This document shows, piece after piece, positions 7,548 through 16,567 of a stretch of 64,000 nucleotides of DNA. The notes beneath the pieces are model-generated. The model did not search any database. It was not told the DNA's origin and saw only the letters and a program-made list of their open reading frames with translations. The position numbers were made by a program, and so were the translations under genes. Within the stretch, counting starts at the first letter, position 1. The number at the start of each line of letters is the position of its first letter. The DNA comes from DASXRA01 sp036502575 (lineage in GTDB: Bacteria; Actinomycetota; Actinomycetes; Mycobacteriales; Jatrophihabitantaceae), in NCBI GenBank assembly GCA_036502575.1, contig DASXYL010000060.1, forward strand, positions 42,035 to 106,034. The letters run 5' to 3'.

Positions 7548-9436
7548 GCTCACTTCAGATCCCAGCGCGAGACTTGCCTGACGTGACGACGCCGACCGCA
7601 GCGACGCCGGACGTTCCCGCCACCACTTCCGGCAAGTCAGGCCGGCTGGACCCCTATCGGGACCGGCACTGGTTCCGCGCGACGTCGACCGTCGGCCCGT
7701 GGATCGTCGGTGCTCTGGCGCTGATTGCCTGGACGAACAGCTCCAGCGATTACGTCCTGCTCATCACCAGCACGGTCATCATCTACTCGATCAGCGCCAT
7801 CGGGCTCAACGTCTTGATGGGCCAGGCCGGTCTCGTGTCTATCGGCAACGGTGCGCTGATGGCGATCGGTGCCTACACGACGGCGATCCTCGGCCACCAC
7901 GGCACGTGGGGCGACTTTCCGATCACGCTCATCGTCAGCGCCGTCATCGGTGGTGTGATCGGGCTGCTGATCGCGTTGCCGGCGCTACGCCTCAAGGGCA
8001 TCTACCTCGCGCTCGCCACGCTGGCCCTGCAGTTCTTCGTCGTCTTCGCGGGGGACCGCTACCAGGCCCACACCGGCGCGGTATCCGGCGTGACGGTTCG
8101 GACCCTGACCATTGGCGGCCGTGACTTCTCGAACAGTCGCGACTTCGTGCTGGTGTGCGGCGTCATCCTCGGCCTAGTGATCATGGCCGTGCGCGCGATG
8201 TCCAAGCATGCGCCGGGGCGGATGTGGAACGCACTGCGCGAGTCCGAGCTGGCAGCGACGGCGATTGGCGTCAACGCGGCCCGCTGGAAGCTCGCAGCGT
8301 TCGTCGTCAGCTCCTCGATCATCGCAGTCTCCGGCAGCCTCTTCGGTTACGCCAACAGCGTGGTCTCGTCCGACTCGTTCACCCTTGAGTTCGCAGTCAC
8401 CTTCATCGCGATCCTGATTCTTGGCGGGATGGGGAGGATCTCTGGCGCCATCGTCGGGTCAATCGTCGTGGTGTCGCTGCCGTATCTGCTGACCAACCTC
8501 ACGCAGAACCTTCCGCAGGACTCGACGTTCGGGACGTGGCTGTCGTCCAACATCTTCTACATCAACAACGGGCTCTACGGCATTCTTGTGCTGGTCGTCC
8601 TGCTGTACCTGCCGGAGGGCATCGTGCCGGCGCTCGGGCGGATCGGCCGATGGGGTCTGCGCCTGCTGACAGCAGGCCGACCGGGTATGCCACGACGTGT
8701 CAAGGCCGAGCGCACCGAGCTGACCGACGGCGACCGCACAGCAATGCTCAGCGTCCGAAACCTGACGGTCACGTATCAGACCGGCGCGCGTGCGGTTGCC
8801 GATGTCAACCTGCGCATCCAGCCGCACACCGTCGTCGCGCTACTGGGTCGCAACGGGGCAGGGAAGACCAGCACGCTGCGGGCGATCAGCGGATTCCTCG
8901 CCGCGGAGCAGGTGAAGCTGTCCGGCGCGGTGTTGCTGGAGGGCCGGGACGTGCTCGGCTCGGCTCCGATGAAGACTGCCGCTCGTGGCGTCGTTCTGGT
9001 CGCTGAACGGGACAAGATCTTCCCCTCGCTGACCGTTGCCGAACACCTCAAATTGGTGTCGCACGACTACGCGCAGGTCATCGAACGGCCGTACTTCCAT
9101 CGGCTCAAGGAGAGACTCGATCAGCCCGCCGGCTTGCTGAGCGGTGGTGAGCGTCAGCTTCTGGCCCTGGCTACCGCATCGCTGCTGGAGCCGAAGTTGT
9201 TGATGGTGGACGAGTTCACCCTCGGCCTGGCTCCGGTCATGATCCTCGAGGTGGCACGGGTCATCCGCGGCCTCCGCATGGACGGCATGACTGTGCTGTT
9301 GGTCGAGCAGAACGCTGCTGCTGCTCTCGACCTCGCCGATCGTCTGTACCTGATGGATGGCGGTCAGCTCGTCGCCGAGGGAAGTCCGGAAGAGATGAAG
9401 GACCGCATCATGATTGCTCCGACGGTGACAACGTGA
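7544..9436 (+). CDS. Fused ABC permease-ATPase, LivM-LivF
   Basis: 630 aa joining two importer subunits. Residues about 40-370 are a LivM permease (NVLMGQAGLVSIGNGALMAIGAY; cytoplasmic loop NALRESELAATAIGVN). Residues about 390-630 are an ATPase: Walker A GRNGAGKT at 435-442, signature LSGGERQ, Walker B LLMVDE, and the H-loop region as VEQN. The IFPSLTVAEHL motif marks it as LivF-like. Starting at GTG 7544 gives the 4-bp overlap with livH. The fusion fixes 1:1 stoichiometry of this half-transporter. Confidence 0.92.
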   Translation: MSSLQIPARDLPDVTTPTAATPDVPATTSGKSGRLDPYRDRHWFRATSTVGPWIVGALALIAWTNSSSDYVLLITSTVIIYSISAIGLNVLMGQAGLVSIGNGALMAIGAYTTAILGHHGTWGDFPITLIVSAVIGGVIGLLIALPALRLKGIYLALATLALQFFVVFAGDRYQAHTGAVSGVTVRTLTIGGRDFSNSRDFVLVCGVILGLVIMAVRAMSKHAPGRMWNALRESELAATAIGVNAARWKLAAFVVSSSIIAVSGSLFGYANSVVSSDSFTLEFAVTFIAILILGGMGRISGAIVGSIVVVSLPYLLTNLTQNLPQDSTFGTWLSSNIFYINNGLYGILVLVVLLYLPEGIVPALGRIGRWGLRLLTAGRPGMPRRVKAERTELTDGDRTAMLSVRNLTVTYQTGARAVADVNLRIQPHTVVALLGRNGAGKTSTLRAISGFLAAEQVKLSGAVLLEGRDVLGSAPMKTAARGVVLVAERDKIFPSLTVAEHLKLVSHDYAQVIERPYFHRLKERLDQPAGLLSGGERQLLALATASLLEPKLLMVDEFTLGLAPVMILEVARVIRGLRMDGMTVLLVEQNAAAALDLADRLYLMDGGQLVAEGSPEEMKDRIMIAPTVTT

Positions 9437-10221
9437 CGACCAACGACGCCGGCGCTGCACTACAGGTGAACAACGCCATTCTCCGGTTCGGCGGCATCAG
9501 CGCGCTCAACGACGTCTCGTTCGCGGTCGAGCCGGGGGAGACGTTCGGCATCATCGGCCCGAACGGTGCGGGCAAGACTGCGTTGCTCAACTGCGTCTCC
9601 GGGGTCTACCGCCTGACCTCCGGTTCGGTCGAGTTCTTCGGTGAGACCATCACCGGCATCGCGCCACATCGGATCTCCGCGCTCGGCCTGGGCCGTACGT
9701 TTCAGAACATGGAGCATTTCCGCCGGTTCCGCGTGCTCGAGTACGTCATGCTCGGCCGGATGCACAAGGCCCGGTCCTCGGTCGTGCTGTCAACCTTCGC
9801 GTGGCCGTTCATGGAGCACGCCGAGCGCCGCGAGCGCGCGGCGGCCATGGAGTTGCTGGACCGTCTCAAGATCGCTCACCTGGCTCGGGCCGAACTCGCC
9901 GACCTGCCGTATGGCGTGCAGAAGCGCGTCGACATCGCCCGGGCGCTCTTTGGCGAGCCGAGGTTGCTCCTGCTCGACGAGCCGACCTCCGGCACGATCA
10001 CCAGCGAGCGTTCGGAGGTGTCGGAGGCGATCGAGATCGTCACCGACTTCGGGGTGCCGACCGTTCTGGTCGACCATGACGTCGACTTCGTGACGCGGCA
10101 CTGCACACGAGTGCTCGTGCTGAGCTACGGCAAGCAGGTCGGCGTCGGTCCGACCCGGGACATGCTGGCGCGGCCCGAGGTGATCGAGACGTTTCTCGGG
10201 ACCCCTGCCGGAGCCGCGTAG
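9433..10221 (+). CDS. livG: ABC transporter ATPase LivG
   Basis: 262 aa, GTG start overlapping the previous stop by 4 bp. Walker A GPNGAGKT at 42-49; LGRTFQN in the Q-loop region is the LivG mark. Oddities: the signature is LPYGVQKR rather than LSYGQQR, and the segment after Walker B reads DEPTSGTITSERSE instead of the usual DEPAAGLNPxE. The H-loop His is present in VDHDVDFV. It is the second ATPase of the importer, complementing the LivF half of the fused protein. A hairpin begins at its stop codon. Confidence 0.9.
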   Translation: MTTNDAGAALQVNNAILRFGGISALNDVSFAVEPGETFGIIGPNGAGKTALLNCVSGVYRLTSGSVEFFGETITGIAPHRISALGLGRTFQNMEHFRRFRVLEYVMLGRMHKARSSVVLSTFAWPFMEHAERRERAAAMELLDRLKIAHLARAELADLPYGVQKRVDIARALFGEPRLLLLDEPTSGTITSERSEVSEAIEIVTDFGVPTVLVDHDVDFVTRHCTRVLVLSYGKQVGVGPTRDMLARPEVIETFLGTPAGAA

Positions 10222-10240
10222 CCTCGCCCTCGCTACGCGG
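10214..10240. terminator. Bidirectional hairpin between livG and SnoaL-like gene
   Basis: CCGCGTAGC (10214-10222) and GCTACGCGG (10232-10240) form a perfect 9-bp stem with a 9-nt loop; it spans both convergent stop codons. Confidence 0.6.
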
Positions 10241-10739
10241 AGGAGACCCGCTTGCCGAAGGCCTCGCGGGTCCACCAGCGGTCGGTCAACGGCTCGCCGT
10301 GTGACCATTCGTAGATGCACGCCCGATGCTGGATACGCCATACGCCGTCGCGGCGCTCGAATTCGTCGAGGTAGCGGCCGGCGTTCAGGTAGTCGCGGGC
10401 GGCCTCGCCGTGCCCCTCGGTGATCGCGCAGAGGAAATAGCACTGCGCCGCCGCGCGATCACCGTCCACCTGGAGCTCGATGTTGCCGATCTGGTGAAAG
10501 TTGATCGCAATGTCTGAACCGCCTACGAACACCGGCGACGTGGTTGCCAAGTACTCGCGGATCGGTCCGTCGAAGCCTTCGTGGTCCTCTGTCGCGTCGT
10601 CGTGATAACAGGACAGCGCCTCGGCGAGGTCGCGCTGATCGGTCGCCCGGGCTCGGCGGTGCAGGACGGCCGTGATCGCCCGTTCGTCCATCAGCAGTTG
10701 GACCTGCGCCTGAAGCTGAGCCGCGAGATCGTCGGTCAT
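10233..10739 (-). CDS. SnoaL-like/NTF2-fold protein
   Basis: 168 aa. The alpha+beta-barrel pattern of the SnoaL_4/ring-hydroxylating-dioxygenase beta-subunit-like family is visible: an N-terminal helix (DERAITAVLHRRARATDQRDLAEALSCYHDDATEDH), then strands ending in GRYLDEFERRDGVWRIQHRACIYEW. Such proteins act as small isomerases, hydratases or dehydratases, or as non-catalytic subunits; function here is open. It faces the UGSC operon across an 86-bp spacer. Confidence 0.75.
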   Translation of the reverse strand: MTDDLAAQLQAQVQLLMDERAITAVLHRRARATDQRDLAEALSCYHDDATEDHEGFDGPIREYLATTSPVFVGGSDIAINFHQIGNIELQVDGDRAAAQCYFLCAITEGHGEAARDYLNAGRYLDEFERRDGVWRIQHRACIYEWSHGEPLTDRWWTREAFGKRVSSA

Positions 10740-10825
10740 CGAATTCTCCTAGGAATGAGCGCTAACCATTGTGCCACGAGTCGCTAGTAACTATTATCAT
10801 GGAATACGAGGCTAATGGAGGGCCC

Positions 10826-11362
10826 ATGGTCGCAGTACTTTCGCCGCAGCCCGCGAAGCGGGCTCTCAGCAAGCCGATGTGCCCCCCGGTGGGCGCCCTA
10901 CGCGGTAAGCGGGTCGGCCTGCGCCGGGACAAGTTCTGGCTCTCCTGGGACTGGATCACCGACGAGTGGGCGCAGCTTCTCGAGAAGGACGGTGCAGACG
11001 TCGTCATCTGGCGCGCGCCGGTCGGCAAGGGTGACAAGGAAATGACCGAAGGCGGCGAAGAGTACGCAGACTTCATCAACAGCATCGATGTCGCCGTCAG
11101 CGGCCTCGGAAACTGTGGTTCGTGCACTCTCTGGGCCATTCACGACGCCGTCGGCGCGCTTGATCACGGGGTGCCCACCGCTGCCGTCTCGACCGAGCAC
11201 TTCGAGGGCCTGGCGCGAACGCTTGCCGCGCAGCGCGGACACGACAGTCTTCGGCTGAAGATCATGCCGTATCCGCTCGAAGGCCTCCCCGAGAACGAGG
11301 TCCGCGAGATTGCGCGCGAGCACTACGAAGGTCTCGTCGCGGTACTGGGGGCGTCACGATGA
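10826..11362 (+). CDS. UGSC-family protein, Cys form (putative thiol oxidoreductase)
   Basis: 178 aa. Contains GNCGSCT at residues 96-102: Cys97-Gly-Ser-Cys100 occupies the place of the Sec-Gly-Ser-Cys motif of the selenoprotein UGSC family, so this is the Cys version. A WxxC-like redox motif and family membership suggest a thiol redox role, but no reaction is established. ATG 10826 is chosen because GGAGG precedes it; ATG 10799 is an in-frame alternative that would be nearly leaderless behind the AT-rich TAACTATTAT. It overlaps the next gene by 4 bp and forms a three-gene operon. Confidence 0.75.
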   Translation: MVAVLSPQPAKRALSKPMCPPVGALRGKRVGLRRDKFWLSWDWITDEWAQLLEKDGADVVIWRAPVGKGDKEMTEGGEEYADFINSIDVAVSGLGNCGSCTLWAIHDAVGALDHGVPTAAVSTEHFEGLARTLAAQRGHDSLRLKIMPYPLEGLPENEVREIAREHYEGLVAVLGASR

Positions 11363-12435
11363 CTGCCACTCTGACCAGCGAGCGGGTCGAACTCTCCGGC
11401 GACATCGCGACCTTCTCCCAAGAAGCGCTCGAACGCGGCTGGTCTGACGGCCTCCCGGTCATCCCTCCGACCGAGGAGCGCGTCCTGGAGTTCGTCGCGG
11501 CCAGCAACCTACCCGCCGACTACGTCCTCGGCCGGCTCTTCCCCTCCGGCGTGGACTGCACTATCGAACAACTGGCGGTGAACGCCGTCATGGCCGGGGC
11601 GCCAGCCAACGCCATGCCCTTGATGGCGGCCGGCGTCGCTGCGATGACGGACCCGGCCTTTGACCTCGCCGGGATCAATGCGACGACGGCGTCGGTGGTT
11701 CCGGCGTTCGTCGTCAGCGGCGAGGTTCGCGACACGGTCGCTCTGCCATTCAAGCACGGTGCATTCGGCGGCGCCGCAGGACCAGCGCCCGCGATCGGGC
11801 GCGCGCTGCGTCTGCTCGTCCGTAACGTTGCCGGTCAGGTGGTCGGCGTCACCTCGGAGTCCGTGTTCGGCCAGCCGGGCCGCGTCACTGGCATCGTCAC
11901 GTCGGAATGGATCGAGGAGTCGCCGTGGCCATCGATCGGCGAACGACGTGGTGTGCACGGTGATTCGATCACCGTCTACGGCGTGCTGGGCACGGCGAAC
12001 ATCCTGAACTCTTACGGCAGTTGTGGCTCGGAGATCCTTGAGGTCGTGGGCCGCTCGCTGGCGTACATGGGCAACAACAACATGGACCACTCGGCGCAGT
12101 TCGCGCACCAACTCGTGGCGCTCAACCCGGTCTGGGCGCGCATCGTTGCGCGCGAGTTCCCGGAGATCGAGGACGTCCAGCAGAAGCTGTACGAACACTC
12201 CGCGGTTTCGATCGACTTGTTCCCGAAGTCGCTGCACCGCCCGCTGGAAGAGGCCAACGACATTCGTTCGGACGGCAAGGTCTACCTGATGGACACCCCC
12301 GACGATGTCTCGGTCATCGTCAACGGCGGCAAGGGCTCTCTGCACGGGACGATGCTTCCGGCGATGTCGAACATGCTGCCCGTGACGCGCTCTCTCGATC
12401 CGTCGACGTGGCAGCCAACTGCGAATGAGGCGTGA
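11359..12435 (+). CDS. Conserved protein partnered with UGSC protein
   Basis: 358 aa, no enzyme family that I can name. It has no signal peptide or membrane span. It shows conserved-looking blocks: GWSDGLPVIPPTEERV at the N-terminus, CTIEQLAVNAVMAGAPANAMPLM, GGAAGPAPAIGRALRLLVRN, a Cys-containing SYGSCGSEIL, and a C-terminal IVNGGKGSLHG. ATG 11359 overlaps the UGSC stop by 4 bp. Proteins of this kind recur beside UGSC genes, so a joint function is likely; the CGS segment may be a second redox or metal site. Confidence 0.65.
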   Translation: MTATLTSERVELSGDIATFSQEALERGWSDGLPVIPPTEERVLEFVAASNLPADYVLGRLFPSGVDCTIEQLAVNAVMAGAPANAMPLMAAGVAAMTDPAFDLAGINATTASVVPAFVVSGEVRDTVALPFKHGAFGGAAGPAPAIGRALRLLVRNVAGQVVGVTSESVFGQPGRVTGIVTSEWIEESPWPSIGERRGVHGDSITVYGVLGTANILNSYGSCGSEILEVVGRSLAYMGNNNMDHSAQFAHQLVALNPVWARIVAREFPEIEDVQQKLYEHSAVSIDLFPKSLHRPLEEANDIRSDGKVYLMDTPDDVSVIVNGGKGSLHGTMLPAMSNMLPVTRSLDPSTWQPTANEA

Positions 12436-12692
12436 TGAACGCACCTGCTGAGAGCCTGGCCGCGGGAATCGAAGAAGTTCAGCTGGTCGTGTCCGCCGAC
12501 GGCGCACGCCTCGATCTCATCGACGCAGACGAATCCAACCTGGTACATCTCAAGCTGTCCCTCGAGGACGTTTCGTGCGCCGACTGCGTGCTGCCGCACG
12601 ACCGGCTCGTCGATGTCATCGAGGCCTCTCTTCGGCGCCATACCGGTGACAACTCGCTTTGCGTCGAGATCGACGATCCGCGGGAGGACTGA
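12435..12692 (+). CDS. Small CxxC protein of the UGSC operon
   Basis: 85 aa, starting at ATG 12435 whose A is the last base of the previous stop. It has a beta-hairpin then CADC (CxxC) in DVSCADCVLPHDRLVDVIEASLRR, reminiscent in layout of the NifU C-terminal/thioredoxin-like small CxxC domains. It is likely a redox or metal-handling accessory of the two preceding proteins. No confident family assignment. Confidence 0.55.
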   Translation: MNAPAESLAAGIEEVQLVVSADGARLDLIDADESNLVHLKLSLEDVSCADCVLPHDRLVDVIEASLRRHTGDNSLCVEIDDPRED

Positions 12693-12702
12693 ACGTTCTT
12701 CG

Positions 12703-13442
12703 GTGAGTCACGTGGTGGTGGCCGCTGACTCGGCGGTCGGGGCGGCCTGCGTAGCCCATTTCCTCTCCGAGGGAGCCGCCGTCACAGCGCTCGCTTCGTC
12801 CAGCGATCATCCTGGGCCGGAACGTCGCCAGGCCGTGGAACTCGTCGCGGCGTCCGGCGGCGCCGCGGAGTTGTACGACGTCGACTTCGGCGACGTCGAT
12901 GCACTTCGCGCCATCGCGCGGGAGCTCGGGCCGATCCGGGCACTGGTGAACGCCCACTTCGCCCTCCACGTGGCCGGGGTGCGTGAGACCCCGATGACGG
13001 TGTGGAGTGAGGCGATCAGAACGAACCTGCTCGATCCAGTTGCGAGTACCCAGGCATTCGTGCCGAACCTCGAACAGGGCCGACCGTCGTCGATCGGCCA
13101 CGTCGGCTCCGTCGACGGTCTGCTCGGGAACCCACTCGTCGCGGCCTACCCCACGACCAAGGGGTGCGCTTGTGCCGTTGACACAGTGTCGGCCGGCGAA
13201 CTCGCCCCCGCTCGGCATCCGAGTCAACTGCGCGGCGCGCGCTGGAGTTGTCGGGAACATGGTGGGCGGACCGACTGAGCTGACCGTGGCTGCGGCCACC
13301 GCGCTGGGGCGTCGCGCCGACCCGCGCGAGCTCGCCGCCGTCATCGGCTTTCTCTCGCCTCCGGCTGCTCTATCTGACCGGTGCCGTCATCCCCGTCGAT
13401 GGAGGACTCTCCGCAATCACGCCGGGGACTCTCCCCGGCTGA
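12703..13442 (+). pseudogene. SDR oxidoreductase broken by two frameshifts
   Basis: Starting at GTG 12703 the product follows the SDR fold (HVVVAADSAVGAACVAHFLSEGAAV; YPTTK as the YxxxK motif). At the GGGG run 13161-13164 the frame is lost: reading on in the next frame gives GALVPLTQCRPANSPPLGIRVNC, the expected continuation. A second shift near 13365-13371 restores LYLTGAVIPVDGG and the stop at 13440-13442. The Gly-rich cofactor motif is also degenerate (AADSAVGAA). Either a decaying gene or sequencing errors; the first shift is in a homopolymer. Confidence 0.7.
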
Positions 13443-13451
13443 CTGCGTTGG

Positions 13452-14378
13452 TCAGCGTGCCTTGGCGAGGACACTCAGGGCCTTGTCGTAGTCGTGCACC
13501 AGGATCGTCTCCCCCGACGGGCTGAGCGCGGCCGGCTTCCCCTCGGCCAGCACCGCCTCGTACAGCTCGACGACCTCCCGTGCCTCGGCGATGTCTCGCT
13601 CTGACGGTGTCAGCACCTCGTGGATGAGCGACACGTGCGGCGGGTAGAAGCACGACAGCGCCGTAAAACCCTTGCGGGCAATGTCCTCGGCACGTCGGCG
13701 AACCTCGTCGAAGTTGCGGTAGTCCGGGGCGTAGACGATGTCGCTGCAGGCGATGCCCGCAGCGGTCGCGGCAACCACGACCTGCGACTTGATCGGCTCG
13801 AAGACCCGGTTGAGCATGCCGTCAGGTTCGTACAGCGGGCAGCCTATGTCGACGCTCAGGTCGCCCGCGCCGAACATGAGCAGCACCACCTGCGGGTGCT
13901 TGGAGATCTCGCGCAGGTCCATCAGCGTGCCGGCCGCCTCGACGATCGCGAAGATGTCCGGGGTCGCGCCGTGCGAGGCGAGCAGCTCCGTCACCTCCAG
14001 CAGCTCCTCGTATGAGCCGATCTTCGGGTACGCCATGCAGGTGACGCCCGCCTCGGCGAAGGCAATCACGTCCTCGCGTCCCCACGGTGTCGAGAGGTGG
14101 TTGGGGCGAGCCAGCACGGGGCGGCCGTCGAAGAACGACGTGTCCTTCAGGTTCTGCACCGCCCGTTCGCGTGCCTCTTCCTTGCGGTGCGCTGCAACCG
14201 AGTCCTCCAGATCCAGGAAGAACATGTCCGCCGGGATGTCAGGGATCTTGGCCCACTTGTAGTCGTCCAGGATCGGCGTCTCGAAGATGCTTCGCAGCGC
14301 GCGGTACTTGGCGTTGCGCTCGGAGACCTCGCGGTGCACTCCTCGGTTGATCAGCGTCGGCGGTTGGTCTGTCGCCAT
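13452..14378 (-). CDS. HpcH/HpaI aldolase/citrate lyase-like (CitE) family protein
   Basis: 308 aa, TIM-barrel family that cleaves or forms beta-hydroxyacyl-CoA or beta-methylmalyl-CoA type compounds with Mg2+. Seen: FLDLEDSVA at 54-62, RPNHLSTPWG, IVEAAG with metal-ligand Glu147, and FGAGDLSVDIG with Asp173. ATG 14378 overlaps the stop of the upstream CoA-transferase by 4 bp, so activation and C-C cleavage are encoded as a pair. Longer in-frame extensions would run into the CoA-transferase and are rejected. Confidence 0.85.
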   Translation of the reverse strand: MATDQPPTLINRGVHREVSERNAKYRALRSIFETPILDDYKWAKIPDIPADMFFLDLEDSVAAHRKEEARERAVQNLKDTSFFDGRPVLARPNHLSTPWGREDVIAFAEAGVTCMAYPKIGSYEELLEVTELLASHGATPDIFAIVEAAGTLMDLREISKHPQVVLLMFGAGDLSVDIGCPLYEPDGMLNRVFEPIKSQVVVAATAAGIACSDIVYAPDYRNFDEVRRRAEDIARKGFTALSCFYPPHVSLIHEVLTPSERDIAEAREVVELYEAVLAEGKPAALSPSGETILVHDYDKALSVLAKAR

Positions 14379-15571
14379 CAGATGATCCCTTCTGTGCGCA
14401 GGGTGGCCAGCTTCTCCGCCGGGATGCCGAGCCAGTCGCGGTAGACGAGCTCGTTGTCCTGGCCGAGCTTGGCTCCGACCCGCCAGACCTGCCCCGGACG
14501 CTGGTGCAGCATCGGGACTACACCCTGCATCCGCACCGATCCGAAGTCCTCGTCGGCGATCGAGATGATGTCGCCCCGCTCGGCGTAGGTACGGTCGTTG
14601 ACGATGTCCTCGGCGCTGTAGATGCGAGAGGCGACCACCTCGAGGGCCGCCATCGCCTGCAGGCAATCGGTCGCGGTGCGCTCTCGGATCCACGCACTGA
14701 GCAAGACGTCCAGACGATCCCGGCGCTCGAACTGCTGTGCTGCGGTCTGGTAGTCACTAAGCGGCTCGCCCAGCAGCTCAGCGATGTTGCGCACGGAGCG
14801 CAGCGTGGCCGAGGTGACGGTAATCCAAACGTCGTCGCTGGTCGCGTACGTGTTCACCACCGCGCCTGGCGCTACTGCGAGCTGGTTCCCGGCCCGTGCG
14901 GGGGAGACCCCGAACTGATCGTAGAAGATGACCTGCCACTCGATCAGGCGGAAGAGCGTCTCGAACAGCGCGATGTCGATCCACTCGCCATCGAAGTCAG
15001 GATCGTTGCGCCGGACCAGCGCGGCCGCAACGGCGAAGGCGCCCATGAGTGCTGTCGTGGTGTCTGCATGCGAGAAACCAGTGTGGACCGGCGGCCCGTC
15101 CGGGAAGCCGGTGACGTGCACAACGCCGCTGCGCGCCTCGCCGACCTTGCCGAAGCCCGGGTCGTTGTAGTTCGAGGCGGTGGCGCCGTTTCCGGTGATC
15201 TGCAGCATCACCGCGCGCGGGTTGACCTGGTGAACCGCCGCCCAGTCGAGCTGCCACTTGTGCAGAGTGTCGACGCGGAAGTTGGTGATGACCACATCGG
15301 CCCAGCGGACCAACTGGTGCGCGATCTCCTGGCCCTCTTCGGTGCGCAGATCCAGGGTGACGCTGCGCTTGTTGCGGCCCGACACCTTCCACCAGAGGTG
15401 GATGCCGTCCTTCTGAGGTCCCTGGTCGCGGCCCGGGTCGCCGTGCCGAGGATCCTCGACGTGCACGACGTCCGCACCGAGGTCGGCCATCAGCGTTCCG
15501 GCAAGGGGACCGGCAATGACGTGCGCGAACTCCACGATCTTGACGCCGGCGAGGGCGGGAAGCGGCTTCAT
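14378..15571 (-). CDS. Family III CoA-transferase
   Basis: 397 aa, full length for CaiB/BaiF. Seen: GVKIVEFAHVIAGPLAGTLMADLGADVVHVEDP at the N-terminus, SGRNKRSVTLDL, and GFSHADTTTALMG with Asp170 as the catalytic candidate. Very similar in layout and wording to the copy at 21539-22744 (shared WWKVSGRNKRSVT, DPGF/EPGFGKVGEARSGVV, NQLAVA/NQLAIA, VVNTYATSD/VNTYATAD), so the two are paralogues. First gene of a two-gene operon with the citrate-lyase-like enzyme, divergent from an SDR. Confidence 0.92.
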   Translation of the reverse strand: MKPLPALAGVKIVEFAHVIAGPLAGTLMADLGADVVHVEDPRHGDPGRDQGPQKDGIHLWWKVSGRNKRSVTLDLRTEEGQEIAHQLVRWADVVITNFRVDTLHKWQLDWAAVHQVNPRAVMLQITGNGATASNYNDPGFGKVGEARSGVVHVTGFPDGPPVHTGFSHADTTTALMGAFAVAAALVRRNDPDFDGEWIDIALFETLFRLIEWQVIFYDQFGVSPARAGNQLAVAPGAVVNTYATSDDVWITVTSATLRSVRNIAELLGEPLSDYQTAAQQFERRDRLDVLLSAWIRERTATDCLQAMAALEVVASRIYSAEDIVNDRTYAERGDIISIADEDFGSVRMQGVVPMLHQRPGQVWRVGAKLGQDNELVYRDWLGIPAEKLATLRTEGII

Positions 15572-15617
15572 GCTCGACTCGCTGTCTGTTCGACGGACTT
15601 TCTTGTTCGGAGTCTAC

Positions 15618-15692
15618 GTTATTTATGCGAATGATAGTCAAGATGCGGCGAGAAACTTCAGCGCATGATCTATACGATTCATGCATATAGAA
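15618..15692. promoter_or_regulatory. Divergent promoter region with two AT-rich elements
   Basis: Two copies of the recurrent motif lie here: TTATTTATGCGAATGATAG at 15619-15637, and CTATACG...GCATATAG at 15670-15690 whose ends CTATA/TATAG are inverted. One probably serves the CoA-transferase, the other the SDR. Confidence 0.5.
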
Positions 15693-15706
15693 GTTAGGAT
15701 CAGAGC

Positions 15707-16486
15707 GTGGGATCACTGGACGGCAGGGTCGCCCTGGTCACGGGAGCGGCATCGGGAGTCGGCAAGGCCGTTGCACTGCGCTACGTGCGAGCCGGTGCCG
15801 CTGTCGTCGGACTCGACGTGAGCGTCGACGGCTTGGCGGTGACTGCAGAGGAGGCCGGGGATCGGTTCCTGCCGGTCCGCGGCGACGTCCGGGTCTCTGA
15901 GGACCTGACGGGCGCATCCGAGCGAGCCGCCGCGGAGTTCGGCGGGCTCGACATAGTGGCTGCGATCGCGGGCATCACCCGCACCGCCCAGATCTGCGAC
16001 ATGACCGACGAGGATCGCGACGCCGTCTTCGGCGTGAACCTCATCGGAGTGTGGAACTCGATCCGGTCCGGGTTGCCTTACCTTCGCAAGCGTGGTGCCG
16101 GCGGACGCATCCTGGTGTGTGGCTCGATCGAGTCGGTGCTCGGTGGCGCCGGGCTGGCGGCCTACGTCGCGTCCAAGCACGCTCTGCTCGGACTGGTGAA
16201 GTCGGTCGCCCTCGAACTAGCCACCACGGGGATCACGGCAAACGTCATCTCGCCGGCGGGCGTCGACACTGACCTCCTCCGTACCGTCGTCCCTCCGGAG
16301 GCCATCGAACACATCGCGCGCTCCACCCCGGTAGGACGCCTCAGCTCGCCCAACGAGATCGCAGCGTTCTTCGAGTTCATGGCAGGACCGGAGAGCGGCT
16401 ACATGACCGGCGGCAACATCTTGATCGACGGCGGCGTGGCCCTGCTGAACAGCCACACGACGGGTCAGAGCTGGGAAGAGGCGTAG
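15707..16486 (+). CDS. SDR family oxidoreductase
   Basis: 259 aa classical short-chain dehydrogenase. TGAASGVG at 12-19 binds NAD(P); catalytic Ser140, Tyr153 and Lys157 (YVASK) are present; the C-terminal YMTGGNILIDGG is typical. An Asp after the second strand (GLDVSVD) suggests NAD(H). GTG 15707 is the only early start. It is convergent with the amidohydrolase through a hairpin. Substrate unknown. Confidence 0.88.
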   Translation: MGSLDGRVALVTGAASGVGKAVALRYVRAGAAVVGLDVSVDGLAVTAEEAGDRFLPVRGDVRVSEDLTGASERAAAEFGGLDIVAAIAGITRTAQICDMTDEDRDAVFGVNLIGVWNSIRSGLPYLRKRGAGGRILVCGSIESVLGGAGLAAYVASKHALLGLVKSVALELATTGITANVISPAGVDTDLLRTVVPPEAIEHIARSTPVGRLSSPNEIAAFFEFMAGPESGYMTGGNILIDGGVALLNSHTTGQSWEEA

Positions 16487-16513
16487 CCGCCGCAGCCAAC
16501 CCACACGATGCGG

Positions 16514-16556
16514 ACGTAGTAGGGGCGGCCCCGACTCGGGTGCGCCCTTCCTACGT
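16514..16556. terminator. Bidirectional hairpin terminator
   Basis: ACGTAGTAGGGGCG (16514-16527) pairs with CGCCCTTCCTACGT (16543-16556): 12 Watson-Crick pairs, one G-U, one mismatch, 15-nt loop, between convergent genes. Confidence 0.65.
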
Positions 16557-16567
16557 CGGTGGGACAG

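Noticed and set aside
6600..7550. Long minus-strand frames opposite livH
   Set aside because: They are codon-bias shadows; the plus strand carries the hydrophobic permease with clear motifs.
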